Positions 23,130-36,000 of a DNA stretch of 64,000 nt are shown piece after piece. Position 1 is the first letter of the stretch, and every line of letters begins with the position of its first letter. Position numbers and translations under genes: made by a program. The DNA comes from Acephala macrosclerotiorum (Eukaryota; Ascomycota; Leotiomycetes; Helotiales; Mollisiaceae): contig MU119208.1 in the NCBI GenBank assembly GCA_014904845.1, positions 558,001-622,000 of the forward strand. The letters are read 5' to 3'. Under the pieces are notes generated by a model. That model was not told the origin of the DNA, did no database searches, and saw nothing but the letters and a program-made list of their open reading frames with translations.

Positions 23130-24746
23130 CTATGTGTCTTTGACTAAGAAACAGCCATTGGCCATTCACCTTCCAAACTACGAGCTTTCGCTTATGTTTC
23201 TCCTGGGAGACGCCCCAGCGCGTGCCAATGCTATCATTCTAATAATGGCAAAGATCTTGACTTGCGTTCACTCCAACTACGATGATCAGAATTCGAAATT
23301 TGAAGACTTGCAAAGACTCGAAGACGAGGCAGAGAGCTGGAAAGATGGTCTATTTGCAATGCTCAAGCAAAATTTGAACTTTTCCGAGCGGCCGGGTCTG
23401 TACGAGCCCATGCTCTCCATTGTCGAGGATAGATCTATGGAACCTATCGATTTGTGCTACAGCGAGCCTGTGACTGGACCAAAACACCCAGGGCTCTGTC
23501 CAATTTGGCCAAGTCATTGAGCATTGTGAAGACACAAGAACTTTTCTCTGGGCCAGACCGCAACTGCGTCCATATGGATCTCGATCTCACGGACCAACCT
23601 TTGATGCGCTACAAGACCGGCGATCACAAGGCGATTTGGCCCATCAACTCGGACAACAAAGTAGATTGTCTCCTTGGTATTCTCGGACTTTCTGATCGCA
23701 AGAATGTCCCAATGTCGATCAAGACGAACGACTCTTCGGTCAAAATCAAAGTCCCAACTCCAACAACTCTTGAAGCTCTGGTCCGATGCTACCTCGAGAT
23801 CTGTGCTCCAGTCGCTCGATAGACTACCTCGGCTCTAACACAATTCGCCCCAATCACCGCCGCGAGCGGCTTTCTCGCTGAAACATGTCAATCTCGAGGT
23901 AGCTACGGCAATCTTTTGTCGAAAGAGCACATCACACTCGGACGCCTTTCTTCACTCGCCTCACCCAATGCCAAATGGACCATTCCCCTATCATTCGTCA
24001 TCGAGCGCCTCCTGACCGTTCAGACCCGCTACTACTCCATCTCCTCAAGCGGTGTCCTCCAATCCCGCAAACCCTCAATCACAGCCCTCGTCTCTAACAC
24101 GCCCCTCCTCTCCAACCCATCAGCCTCAATCCCTGAACTAACATCCAACTACCTCCTCGCTCTCTCCAACTCCAGAACTCCATCCCAATCTAAACTTCCC
24201 TTGAAGTTATCATTCAGCCTCCAAGGACCAAACAAAGACCTAGCAGGCACGAAGCTGTACGCTCAAATCCGAAATCCGAAATTCAAGCTCCCGGTTGCAG
24301 CCTCAACACTCTTAATCATGGTCTGCGCCGGCACAGGCTTAACTCCCTTCCGCGCCTTCATCTCTGAGCGTGCTCAAATACTCAAATCTACTGGTGAAGC
24401 TATCGGGCAGATGCTACTCTTTTTCGGGGGTTGACATCCTGATATTGATTATATCTATCGTGATGAGTTAGAGATGTTGGAGAAAGAGCTTGATGGGTGG
24501 TTGAGGATCGTTACTGCGTTTGCTAGGGCAGATGGAGAAGGGAGGAAGTATTTGCAAGATAGGGTAGAGGAGAGGGCGGATGAGGCGCTGAGATTGCTGG
24601 GCGAGGGAGCGGGCTTTTATGTTTGTGGGAGGGCGGGGATGGCGGGGGAGGTGAGGAGGAGGTTGGTGGGGGTTTGTGAGCGGAGACATGGCGGAGAGGA
24701 AGCTAAGGGGTGGAGCCGGGGGTTGAAGAAGTGTGGGAAGTGGTAG
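23130..24746 (+). pseudogene. NADPH-cytochrome P450 reductase-like pseudogene
   Basis: Similarity to CPR/diflavin reductases is readable but broken. The end of the FMN domain (AESWKDGLFAMLKQNLN, LYEPMLSIVEDRSM) is in one frame. The FAD domain (QPLMRYKTGDHKAIWPIN, KVPTPTTLEALVRCYLEIC, QTRYYSISSS) is in another after a frameshift near 23460-23520. The NADPH domain follows (VCAGTGLTPFRAFISERA, FYVCGRAGMAGEVRRRL). In-frame stops occur at 23820-23822 (TAG) and 24432-24434 (TGA where the family has Arg in FFGCRHPD, so CGA to TGA is likely). No intron can remove either stop. Most of the FMN domain is missing or unrecognisable. The 3' third is unusually G-rich. It is therefore a dead copy; an active paralogue must lie elsewhere. 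Confidence 0.85.
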
Positions 24747-25293
24747 GAGGATGTTTGGGGTTGAGATTGTTGGTTCTGGGTTGGTGTAATGATTCATATT
24801 TGAGACGATGACAAGACAAGAGATTGGGCTTGTGGACTTTAGAGCATACTATGAAAGTGTCTCTGGAATGTCACTTGTTTTCTGGGGCAAAATGTCCGTG
24901 ATTTGGGGAGTCACTGAATTCCGACTTTACAAAGCAGAGAGTCCGTAGTCAGAGAATAGATTATCGATTAAACAGTACAGGAGAATGTTCGACCTCTCGC
25001 GAAGCCTTCGAAAGAGAAGACGGTCGTCAAAAAATAGGAGTACCTCGGGCGCACGTGATGCTCCCCAGAATCTAGGCCTTGAATCAGAAGCCTCGGCTTT
25101 CTTTTCCCCGCTAACTCGAGGTCCGAGCTGAACCAGGTAAGTTGACCGAGACTAGGTGAGCATCTCTCTTCCATCTTACTTTCTTGCATACTTCACTATA
25201 CTTCATTGATCCAATTTCAATCAATCGTGTTCATCTACTCTCCTTCTCCTCTTCAATTGGGTCTCCATTACTATCGCTTCTCATCCTGCCAAG
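24747..25293. other. intergenic region, promoter of the MDR gene
   Basis: No gene is recognised. A pyrimidine-rich leader (CTCTCCTTCTCCTCTTC) just before 25294 is typical of fungal core promoters. Confidence 0.5.
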
Positions 25294-26367
25294 ATGCGTG
25301 GAATCCAAATCAAAGAATACGTCAAGGTAACCCTCAACCATTCTAACCTCCACTCATATACTAACATCTGGCACCCCCAGGGCCCATCAGAGCTTACCGT
25401 GTCCGATCTTCCTGACCCAACCCCCGCCCGCGACCAATACACCATAGGAATCCACGCCTCCGCAACCAATTTCTTCGACCTCCTCCAAATCGCCGGAAAA
25501 TACCAACACCAGCCTCCCCTCCCGTGGATCTCCGGCTCCGAATTCGCCGGCGTCGTCTTGTCCGTTCCATCTGCTCTGCCAAATGGACGAACACCGAAGT
25601 ATAACGTTGGAGATAAGGTCTTTGGTGCTTCACAAGGAGGTTATGCTACGAAAGTCTGCGCGAGAGAGGAGGCGTTGAAACCCGTTCCGAAGGGATGGAG
25701 TTTCTTTGATGCAGCGGGACTTTTTGTTACTGCTCCTACATCCTACGGAGCTCTCGTCACTCGAGCGAACGTCAAAGCTGGGGATTGGGTCTTGGTTCAT
25801 GCAGCGGCTGGTGGGGTTGGCTTAGCTGCTGTTCAAATCGCGAAGGCGTTTGGTGCAACAGTCATCGCGACAGCAGGGACACAACATAAACTCGACGTAG
25901 CGAAGAGTTTTGGAGCTGATTATGGGATTAATTACGGAGAGAAAGATTGGCCGGAACAAGTTAAGAAACTGACGCCAAACGGGAGGGGAGTGGATATCGT
26001 GTATGATCCTGTGGGGATGATTGATAAGAGTACCAAATGTATACGTTGGAATGGAAGGCTTTTGGTTGTAGGGTTTGCGGCGGGAGCTATTGAGAAGGTG
26101 GCGATGAATAAGGTGTTGTTGAAGAATATTTCTATTGTGGGGATACATTGGGGAGCATATGCTATCAACGAGCCGGAACAGATTGGGGTTGTGTGGGACG
26201 GGATTTTTAAGTTGATTGAGGAGGGGAAGTTTAGGGGGACGGTGTTTACGGATAAGGAGTTTGTGGGGTTGGAGAGTGTGCCGGATGCGTTGAGGTCGTT
26301 GGGGAGCAGGGGGACGTGGGGGAAGGTTGTCGTTAAGGTTCCGCAGGAGGGGCAGAGTAAGTTATAA
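25294..26367 (+). CDS. zinc-independent alcohol dehydrogenase / quinone oxidoreductase (MDR)
   Basis: Two phase-checked exons (25294-25326, 25381-26367) give 339 aa. It is a cytosolic NADPH-dependent medium-chain reductase of the zeta-crystallin/QOR type, reducing quinones or enones. A GroES-like N-terminal domain contains ATNFFDLLQIAGKYQ and GSEFAGVV. The Rossmann domain has VLVHAAAGGVGLAAVQIAK (about residues 150-168), the cofactor glycine motif. The structural and catalytic zinc cysteines of classical ADHs are absent, as expected for the QOR branch. The length is normal. The start is supported by the split MRGIQIKEYVK-GPSELTV. Wobble positions swing from C-rich to G-rich along the gene. 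The substrate is not determinable. Confidence 0.93.
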   Translation: MRGIQIKEYVKVTLNHSNLHSYTNIWHPQGPSELTVSDLPDPTPARDQYTIGIHASATNFFDLLQIAGKYQHQPPLPWISGSEFAGVVLSVPSALPNGRTPKYNVGDKVFGASQGGYATKVCAREEALKPVPKGWSFFDAAGLFVTAPTSYGALVTRANVKAGDWVLVHAAAGGVGLAAVQIAKAFGATVIATAGTQHKLDVAKSFGADYGINYGEKDWPEQVKKLTPNGRGVDIVYDPVGMIDKSTKCIRWNGRLLVVGFAAGAIEKVAMNKVLLKNISIVGIHWGAYAINEPEQIGVVWDGIFKLIEEGKFRGTVFTDKEFVGLESVPDALRSLGSRGTWGKVVVKVPQEGQSKL

Positions 26368-26960
26368 GCATAGACAAAGTAGATGGGGCAGGTTTTGATG
26401 ATCAAGAATATATGAGACACCGAAGTTCCCACCTAAGTGAGACATTGTGATTCAAACATCAGATGTACTAGTAGAGCAATTGAGTGATGGGGGTGAATGT
26501 AGAAAGTTAAGTGAGAATCCTAAACCTTAAACTGCAAGAGAACGATCATCAGATAAAGCAAAGAACCGATCCATGTATCAAATCGAAGTAAGAACCTTAA
26601 TCGGTGCCGACATCATCGATCGATCGATCCCGACAAGGCGTTGAGCGTAAGGGGGCGGCGAGGGCAAGCGCCTCGATCGAGTCGAATACGCGCGCAGAGT
26701 TCCGCCTCCTCGGCACCCAAAACCACATCCGTCACATCACGACACGAATTCGGCAAGGAAAGCGTTTCAAGGGGGTTAAATGTCATGGGATTATATCTTT
26801 TCATCACCAGATGACACTACAAATATACGGTAAACCAGAGAGATACCACAAAGTACCACCAAATAGACACCCGCTCGCCGAAATGCCATCATTTCATCAA
26901 GATCTCATCTCTCTTCCTGAACCGCTGCCAGCAGGAAGATATACATAGTTTGAGAGGAAA
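26368..26960. other. intergenic region between convergent genes
   Basis: Short tandem ATCG runs lie near 26615-26630 (CATCGATCGATCGAT). No gene is seen. Confidence 0.5.
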
Positions 26961-28826
26961 TTAGAAATGCTCTTTCCAGAATGAGAAATTGACTTCGCGA
27001 GTCGTAGCCTTCTTGGTTGCTCTCTTGATTTCGCGTGCTGCTACGTTGGGTCCTGTTTTTCGTGTTAGATAAATTGTTCCAATGCAAAAGTGAAAATTGT
27101 AGAGACATACCACAGAAGTAAACACCGACATTCGTTCTCATCGACCCCTCCAAACCATTCAAATACGTCCTATCCAAGATCCCATCCCTCATCACCTCAA
27201 ACAAACGCAAGAAATCCGGACGTCCAAAATTGGTTCTCGACTTCAACTCCGTCAAAGGATCAAGAGCTGCACCAACACTGTTCAACACAATATTTTGCGT
27301 TGTATCGATATCCAGTTTCTGAGTCAAGTATGTATGAATCTTCAAGAATTCGTTGCCGTTGTTGCCAGGTTGGTTAGCGGCTTCTTGACTTTGAGCTTCG
27401 AGAGATGAGAGAAGGACTTGGAACCATTCGAATGAAGTAGTGTCTTTGCAGACCCAGATGAATTCAACGCGACGGAGACGAGTAGGTGGGTTGGGAGAGT
27501 TACGCATGTGCCAGATGTTCTTAAGGATAGCAGCCCAAGGCGTGACACCGATACCAGTTCCGATCAAAACGGCAATTTCGTTGTCGAAGACGTCTTCAGC
27601 TGGAGCGCCGTATGGCCCATCGATCTTGAGAGCGGGCATGGTTTGGCCGTTTTGGAGAGCAACTTCGTACATTCCCATGGGATCGACGTTGTCGTAAAGC
27701 TTGGATTGGGCGGGTCCGGCGCCGAGAGCGTCACCGAGTGCGCGGGTGAAGTCTCCTACTTGGCGGACGTGGACAGAGATGTAGGGGTCGAAGGGGCAGG
27801 AGGTGATGGTGAAAGGATGCCATTGTTGTCTGGAGACTGATGGGACTTGGAGGAAGAGCCATTGTCCCGCCTTGTACTTCATTGAGGGCTTTACGAATTG
27901 GATCTCGACGGCATCTATTTCGTGGTCAGCTGATTGCGAAGCATGTTGTTTTTGAAGAGCTTACCATATGGGTGGCGGACGACTTTCACGATCTTGGTAT
28001 CACGTCTGGATCTGATCTCACGGTAGAGACGCTCACACAAGTAGAGTCCACCTCCCCAGAGCTCCCATCGCCATCCCTCGTATCCTATGCAATGAGCCCA
28101 GAATCGTTCTCCAGCGAATGGCGAGACTGGGAGTGCGAGATCACGCACGAAGCAGCCAGTTGCGTGGGTGTAGAGACCGAGCATGAAGGGAATGAACAGG
28201 TGGTGAGTGTACCAGAAGGTCTCGAAGGATTGTTGGCGGATTTTGGCGTGGGCAGTCGTGTACATGAGCAGCATGCAAAGAAGCATCATGTGGCCAGTAA
28301 TACCGCCAGCTTCCGTGTAATGGATCTGGAGTGCCGTAACAGGTCGAATCTGGGTTTTCTCAACGTTGAAGAAGCTACACAAGTTAGAAGGATAAATGAA
28401 GTCGCTAGCAGGAGAACTGACTTGACATAATGGGCAGTGGTGTGCAGACATGTGTAGAACAACATGGAGTAGGCGACCTGTCTATGGAACCAAATCGACT
28501 CATCGAGAGGTAGAAACTTTATCTTCGGTCGGATGTATCTCATGATGTTACGGCACATCGGTAACAGGATCATTGCCCCATCCACCGACAAAACAAGACC
28601 TGCACCTCGAGATATCCAAACTGAAAAGGTCAGTGTATTCAGACCTGCCAGCCTTGGATCGTCCTGTTGTTTCTTCCTGTACTGTTGTCAGCGACTGACT
28701 TCTTCACCAGCTGAGATCCGCTTACCATCCTAATATGAAAAGCCCAACATGGAAGCCATGAAAGAGTATGTTGAACAACAACTTCGTCCCCGTCGCCTGC
28801 GTCTTGATTGTCTCGATGACCCCCAT
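26961..28826 (-). CDS. noxA: NADPH oxidase catalytic subunit NoxA
   Basis: Five phase-checked exons (28826-28726, 28676-28422, 28374-27965, 27914-27111, 27052-26961) give 553 aa, the usual NoxA length. The membrane flavocytochrome passes electrons from NADPH via FAD and two haems to oxygen, making superoxide for hyphal development, sexual fruiting or infection structures. The N-terminal ferric-reductase domain has about six transmembrane helices. Paired haem-ligand His regions are visible (LFYTCLHTTAHYV; GGITGHMMLLCMLLMYTTAH; FWYTHHLFIPF). Next come the FAD-binding HPFTITS motif, the NADPH-binding GPYGAP and GTGIGVTPW motifs, and a C-terminal VYFCGPNVAAREI ending KEHF. It lacks N-terminal EF-hands, which separates it from NoxC. 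NoxA rather than NoxB is assigned by the N-terminus (MGVIETIKTQATGTKLLFN). Confidence 0.96.
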
Positions 28827-31800
28827 AATGATATCTATACAACTCCCCAAGAAATATTAAATGTCGACCAGCGACGGTACTGCTGTAAAGGCGCAGTCGC
28901 CGGTGAAGAGGCAGCCGCGGAACGAGTGACGGTACCTTCGGAATCGTACTCGAGTATTAAATTTTGTATCCACGTCGCCGTACTGAAAGGAATGAACGAT
29001 CACCAAGAAGAGAATGTCTGAACCAGCAGGAGCGGTAGATATGAAGGTTGAAGGTGAAAAGCTTGTTTTCTACCTGGCCGCACGAGGAAGAAAAGAGCAA
29101 TCCAGGGGTTGGGGTTGGGAGACTGATAAAGGAGTCGTGCCGTTCCTGGTCCTTAGTGCCGGTGGGTTGGAGCTCGAGCGGTGTTCTATGCGGGGCAGGC
29201 GAGCAATGAAATCGGAAACCAATAATTCCATGAAACCTCACAAGCTTTTCTCAGAGGCTCAGAGGACCAGACGAGGGTTGTTCAAGGGCTGTCTTTGTTC
29301 GCTTGCGTCTGTCACGGTCTGTGATGATATGCCATCTGAGCTTAATTAGGAGAAAGTGTTGAGATCTCACAGGCGTCTGGAAGATCAGACGTAGCAGATG
29401 GTTTCGGGAGCGAGATAGCCCAGTATCAGATCAATCCGATATCAGAGAAAGGATCAGTATGATAGCGGGATGGGCACTGATGGGACTGATGGGACTGATG
29501 GAACACAAGTGATCGTTTCGCAGGGGACTTCAGTCGTGTCAAAAAAGCTTGGCAGTCGTGGTCGAAAGCTTGAGACGTTTTGTGTTGCAGAGCCTCGGAC
29601 GCATTGGCAACCGAGTCTCTCGGTCCGCCTGTGAATCTTATCTGATGTTTTAGGGTTTCGACAGGCCGTGTGAATGGGCGGCTAGATTCTGGGGAATCGT
29701 ACGATGAAAAAAATCGTATGATTTTTGAATGATGAGAGTATATAGTGGGCAGATTCCAGCGAAGAGACGCTTGAAGTTGTGTGATTCTGTCGATGCGGGA
29801 GCTCGTTCAAATAGCCTACTTGGCAGCGAGGAGAAGGCTGACGCCTCGTCGACCCGGCGCTTGGGGACGCAATGGATTCGCTCGTGTCCACCCACCGCCC
29901 ACGGCACGTTGTGATGGGAAACCTGGTCTCCTCTTTACGGTCGACATCCGAACCAGTGACCGTACTACCTGCGATTCTCTCATGCACGAGCTTCACCATG
30001 GAACCACGGCTCGTCCCATTGTCTGTCTCTCCTTCCAACGGCCCATAGTTTCACGGATGATGCTGCGCTGCATCAGCACAATGTTGCGGAGTGGGGCAAA
30101 GGATTGACGCTATCTCGTCTCATCGGGTTCATCTGACAAGACGACGACACGGACGCGGTGCAGCCGGACAAGTTCCTGGGTCCATGACAGGGAGGCTATT
30201 CTCAAATTAGAGACAATTGCCTCGCCATTGTCCCGGCCGATCGGATTGCCCAAGATGACCGTTGGTTTGGATGTTGGAAGGTCGAGATTGGGTTCCTGGC
30301 CGTTGGGAGTCTTGGAAAGGCGGAATACTGCTCGAGGAACCGTCCGTCTTCGAATCTCTTCAGCCAATGAAGTTTATATTTAGCCGTGAACCCTTTTTGG
30401 GCGGGCGTCAAGTATGCTTATTGGCTGGTGGGGATTGGCGCTCCAGCCACAAGAACGTTGCCTCCACCAATTGCAGATCCGCATCCACTGCAAGGTTATT
30501 CCGGTCACAAAGTTATCAGATGAAACCAGTGGAATGACATGATTCGCGCGATTCAAGTTGCCCTACGGGGTATGATTCAATATCACTTTCGATGTTGAAA
30601 GTTCCAGCAGTTGTGCAGCCTGCAGGTAAGTTTCAGCCGGGTCGGGTTGGCTGGGACTAGCTGCGAGTAAGACACTTGGCCCAGATCTCTGCCCCAAGTG
30701 CAGTTCTGAGACCGTAAAGAGCATTGAAGATCGACGAACGCCTTTGTTCTGCGTCTTTTGTCCTTTCCCAATCAGTTGTAAGATCCGGCCTATGGGTATC
30801 AGATAGTCAGGATCCTAGTTACAGATGTTTGCTCAGATAACCGGGACGTGTTGCATAAGGTTATGATGGTCCGCTCCGATCCCTGCACCATGATGCTTCA
30901 GTTCGGCGAGTCAACCCCAAGGGGAACTGTATAAAACATCAAGACCTTGGCACTGGGCAACCGAGCCTGGAGAATGATTTGATCTTCTGCTCGAGGCAGA
31001 TCCTCCTGTTACGAGATAAAGATACAGTTGCAGATCCGAAAGAGTAGCTTAGCAGAACTCGAGGATATGTGCATCATGAGACAAAGTGAGCAGGAATTGT
31101 GCCTCAAGTATGATGAGGAAGTTTGAGTGATATCGATCCGTGTCGGTGGCTGACATTTTGAAGAAATGAGGGACTTTGTACTGGAAGATTCAACCAGCGT
31201 GAGGAACTGGGGAGTTTTGAAGACCGGACAGATATGGTGAGCACGCCTTTTCTTGAAGTCCATGTTCGGACTTGATCTGCTCCATCACAGACGACCTTTC
31301 ATCTAGCTAGATTTGAATGAAGTGAAAGTGCGCGTGAATTACAATCAAGCTCCAATACACCGACCAAATCCAATCCCTCCAAGGGAAGTACAAGCCATCA
31401 CAGATAGATATCCTAAGAAACACGTTAAATGTATGATACACTCTGCTCGTATGACTTTGGCTGACATGCTCTAGAAATAAATATGTAAGTCATCAAGGCT
31501 GGCAACAAGCATAATGCTCGAAGGTTCCCGCAGCCAAGCTCTTGTGAGCCTCTCGAGAGCGCCTTGGCTTCAATGAAATAGCGCTGCTGATCTAAACGCC
31601 AATGAATCATTCCAAGATTTGCTCTAGCCTAGAGATCCTAGATAAAGAGGTTAATGTTGAAAACATATATACACCTCGCTGCCAATACTTCATCCAAGGC
31701 CGCCTTTCACTCGCCCGAGAAGTTTAAACGACAAAGGTGAGCTCAGAAACAAGACTGCAGATGTAATCGTCAATACCTCTGGGAGAAAGAGTACGAAGAT

Positions 31801-33055
31801 TTCGGACCTTTTGAGGCCCTTCCAACGCCTTCCAAACTCCGGCTTCTGATACAATCGAAATAACCTTAAGAACGGAGCCACAAGCCCACGATACGAGAAC
31901 ATGGACTTTGGAGAGCCATACCGGGATTCGAAGAAGACAATTGAATTATAGGATGGGACATGAAGACTTGATGGCATTTCCTCATGTGGTTTGTGTATTG
32001 GGGAGTGTGCCAGATTAGTAGAATGCTATCGACATATGGCGATGCTGCTTGGCATACAGTAGAAGTAAATGCAGTCTTGTTATCCCCAGTTCGTTCCCCT
32101 ACGAAGGAAGCGGTATAACCGTTGAGAAGGAGGGACCAAGCAGACAGCAGATCTATCTTGCTAGACCAGATAATAGTCCTTGGACGGTTGTACTGCAGCT
32201 GCTCAGAGCAGAAAGATAGCTTTCTTTGTGTAGTTTCGTCTCTATAGTCATCCTATCTCGTGACGGACCCAGACTGAAGAGGGACCGTGTCTGTTCTGTT
32301 ATATCTCCCCTTTAAGGGCATTCGAGACGATGCTGAAAGTTGTGATGCTGAACTGTCCTTCAATTTTTATGATAGGTAACATTCTTTTTGTGTCCTTGCG
32401 TCGAAAATGACCATATTGATTTCTCCATGTCCAACTCTGAGATAGGTAAAATACGTCCTGACAGAACGTTAAACAGACTGTGAGCCTCTGGCAGTCCTCA
32501 TCCTGTTAAGACCATGGTCGTGAAATCTTGTACACCGTGCATACTTCGAAGATCATCTGCGAATCTCACCTGCATGAAGATCCTTAGCCAGGCTATCATT
32601 GACGAGAGATGGTGAGCACTCTTGCTCTGTTGGAATATCCCATCCGATAGTAGACACCATCTGCGGATGATGCCAGGAATACAGCGACATATCTGCAAAG
32701 CTGAAGAGGATTCCAATGTCGGTGGTGGCGGAGATGTAGAGGACTCGTACTGTACTTGCGAAATTTGCGACGAGGCTGAGCGGCCCACTTGCGTCAGCTT
32801 GCCTTCTCGAAAGTTGGGCGCCTTGAACCCCACAGAAGCGAGCCATCGTGTCGAACGTCTAACAATTTAACTCTAGATTTTAACTCTTCACGCCCCATAC
32901 CCACCACGTCGATCTCTTGATGAGATATCATTCTTTGCTACATTTGTGCCTCGCTATATTGTAGCTGAATCACGAGCGTCCCAGAGTCCGACACGATTCA
33001 GGGCCTGGCTAGGCGCATTTGAGGACGTAAACAGAAACCCGGGGAAGAATCCACG
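28827..33055. other. 4.2-kb non-coding interval between divergent noxA and myosin I genes
   Basis: I find no frame with domain similarity. It holds the two promoters or leaders, a near-perfect triplet of ACTGATGGG at 29476-29501, and many short unconvincing frames. This is long for the window and may contain non-coding RNA or a long 5' leader. Confidence 0.5.
29476..29501. repeat. tandem 9-bp repeat, three copies
   Basis: ACTGATGGG is repeated three times in tandem (the last copy partial). Confidence 0.85.
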
Positions 33056-36000
33056 ATGGTATGCGGTCAACATTCTGCAGCGACCTCTTCCGGATGTATG
33101 CTGATAGCTCATTGTTCGTAGGGGATCAGCCGGCGTCCAAAGGGAGATAAAGCCGCGAAGGGGCAAGACGGCGGTCGTTCTGCGCCGTCCGGGAAGCCGA
33201 ATATTAAGAAGGCTACATTTGACACAACCAAGAAGAAGGAAGTAGGAGTCTCCGATCTTACGTTGATCAGCAAGGTCTCGAATGAAGCCATCAATGAGAA
33301 CTTGAAGAAGCGATTCGAAAATGCGGAAATATACGTAAGGGAATCCAGATCGAGCAGAAACAATCACGTTTCGAGGCGCTAGGGAGTGCAATGTGCTGAT
33401 ATTGAGGCAGACATACATTGGACATGTGCTGGTGTCAGTCAATCCTTTCCGAGACTGTGAGTATAATGTGCTAGAGCTGTGTGTCTCCGCTGACTTTGTC
33501 TACAGTGGGCATCTATACCGAGCAGGTTCTTGACAGCTATAGAGGGAAGAATCGATTGGAGGTTTGCAAGCCGGCATAAGAACTTCAAGCTGGAACTAAC
33601 AATAGCTAGATGCCCCCTCACGTCTTCGCCGTAGCCGAATCTGCCTACTATAACATGAATGCATATAAGGACAACCAATGCGTTATTATCTCCGGAGAGT
33701 CGGGAGCTGGAAAGACAGAAGCTGCGAAGCGTATAATGCAATACATTGCAAACGTCTCAGGAGGCAACAACTCTTCGATTCAAGAGACTAAGAACATGGT
33801 TCTGGCAACAAACCCTTTACTGGAATCCTTTGGTAACGCGAAGACACTCCGAAACAACAACTCCTCGCGATTCGGAAAATACTTGCAATTGCAGTTCAAT
33901 GCACAGGGCGAGCCGGTTGGTGCAGACATCACAAATTATCTTTTGGAGAAGTCTAGAGTGGTGGGGCAAATCACCAACGAGCGAAATTTCCACATTTTCT
34001 ACCAATTTACAAAAGGAGCTTCGAATAATTACCGACAATCTTTCGGTATTCAGCAGCCGAACACATATGCTTACACAAGCAGATCCAAGTGTTTAGATGT
34101 TGAGGGTATCGATGATCTTGCTGATTGGAACGATACACTCCAGGCCATGAAGACTATTGGTTTATCACAGGAGGAACAGGATGAAATCTTCAGAATGCTT
34201 GCTGCGGTCCTTTGGACTGGCAACGTCACATTCAAGGAAGACAAGGATGGTTATGCTGAAGTTGTGGACCAATCTGTGATTGATTTCTTGGCATACCTCC
34301 TCGAAGTGGATTCTGCTGAGGTGATCAAAGCCATCACCATTCGGGTCCTTACTCCCCGGAGCGGCGAAGTTATCGAGTCCCCAGCAAATCCAGCACAGGC
34401 CTTGGCAACAAGAGATGCTCTTGCAAAAGCCATTTACAACAATCTCTTCGATTGGATAGTGGAGCGTGTGAATGTATCGTTGAAGGCTCGAGGAACAACA
34501 GCAAACTCAATTGGTATTCTTGATATCTACGGGTTTGAGATCTTCGAGAAGAACAGTTTCGAACAGCTGTGTATCAACTACGTCAACGAGAAGTTGCAAC
34601 AGATCTTCATCCAGCTCACACTCAAGACTGAACAAGAGGAATATGCCCGAGAACAGATTCAATGGACACCAATCAAGTATTTCGACAACAAGATTGTGTG
34701 CGACCTCATCGAATCAGTCAGGCCACCAGGTGTATTTTCAGCTTTGAAGGATGCTACCAAGACTGCTCATGCAGACCCCGCTGCTTGCGACAGAACTTTC
34801 ATACAAGCTATCAACGGAATGTCAAATCCGCATTTGACTCCTCGTCAAGGCAATTTTATCATCAAGCATTATGCTGGAGATGTTGCCTATACTGTCGATG
34901 GTATCACTGACAAGAACAAGGACCAGCTGCTCAAAGGATTGCTGAATATGTTTGGTCACAGCCAGAACCACTTCCTGCATTCGCTCTTCCCACACGAAGT
35001 TGATCAAGACAACCGTAAAGCGCCACCTACCGCCGGTGACAAGATCAAGCAATCTGCAAATGAGCTTGTTGCAACGTTGATGAAGGCTCAACCCTCTTAT
35101 ATCCGTACCATCAAACCCAACGAGAACAAATCCCCGACCGAGTACAACGTTCCCAATGTCATGCATCAAATCAAATATTTGGGTCTGCAGGAAAACGTCC
35201 GAATTCGCCGTGCTGGGTTTGCGTACCGTCAAACATTCGACAAATTCGTCGAGCGGTTCTATCTCTTGTCGCCTCAAACATCCTATGCTGGTGACTATAC
35301 CTGGACTGGCGATGCAAAGTCTGGAGCGAAACAGATTCTCAAGGATACGAGCATTCCGGCCGAAGAGTTCCAAATGGGTGTGACAAAAGCATTCATCAAG
35401 GCTCCTGAGACCCTATTTGCTTTAGAGCACATGCGTGATAGGTACTGGCATAATATGGCCATTCGCATTCAACGAGTTTGGCGCGCTTATTTGAGGATTC
35501 GAGTCGAGGCTGCAACTCGTATTCAACGAATGTGGAGGAAGAAGAGGGCTGGCGCCGAATTCCTTGTCCTCCGAGAACGTGGTCACAAAGTCCTTCAAGG
35601 CCGCAAAGAGCGGAGGAGATTTAGTCTTCTCGGTTCAAGGCGATTTATGGGCGACTATCTTGGCATTGGAGCGAGCAGCGGACCTGGCTCGCGTGTCCGA
35701 AGTGCGATCAATCTCTCAGAACCTGTGGTCTTCTCATGCCGTGGCGAAATCTTGGAGACAAAGTTTGGTCGATCAAGTAAAGCCAGTCCCCGAATTCTCA
35801 TCCTGACGAGGAGTAAGTTCTACGTCGTCACCCAACATCTGGTTCAGAAGCAGGTTCAGATTGCGATTGAGAAGGCAATTCCTCTCGGAGCCATCAAATT
35901 CGTCAGCGTCTCAACATGCCGAGACGATTGGTTCTCACTTGGTGTGGGTTCTCCACAGGAAGCAGATCCTTTGTTGAATTGCGTCCTTAAGACTGAGCTT

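Noticed and set aside
22865..23143. Open frame as the FMN domain of the reductase
   Set aside because: No flavodoxin motifs could be matched, so the pseudogene was started only where similarity is readable.
29014..29349. 111-codon plus-strand frame upstream of noxA
   Set aside because: No domain, atypical composition, probably part of the noxA promoter region.
34822..35373. 183-codon minus-strand frame inside the myosin motor
   Set aside because: Antisense shadow of a strongly conserved plus-strand coding exon.
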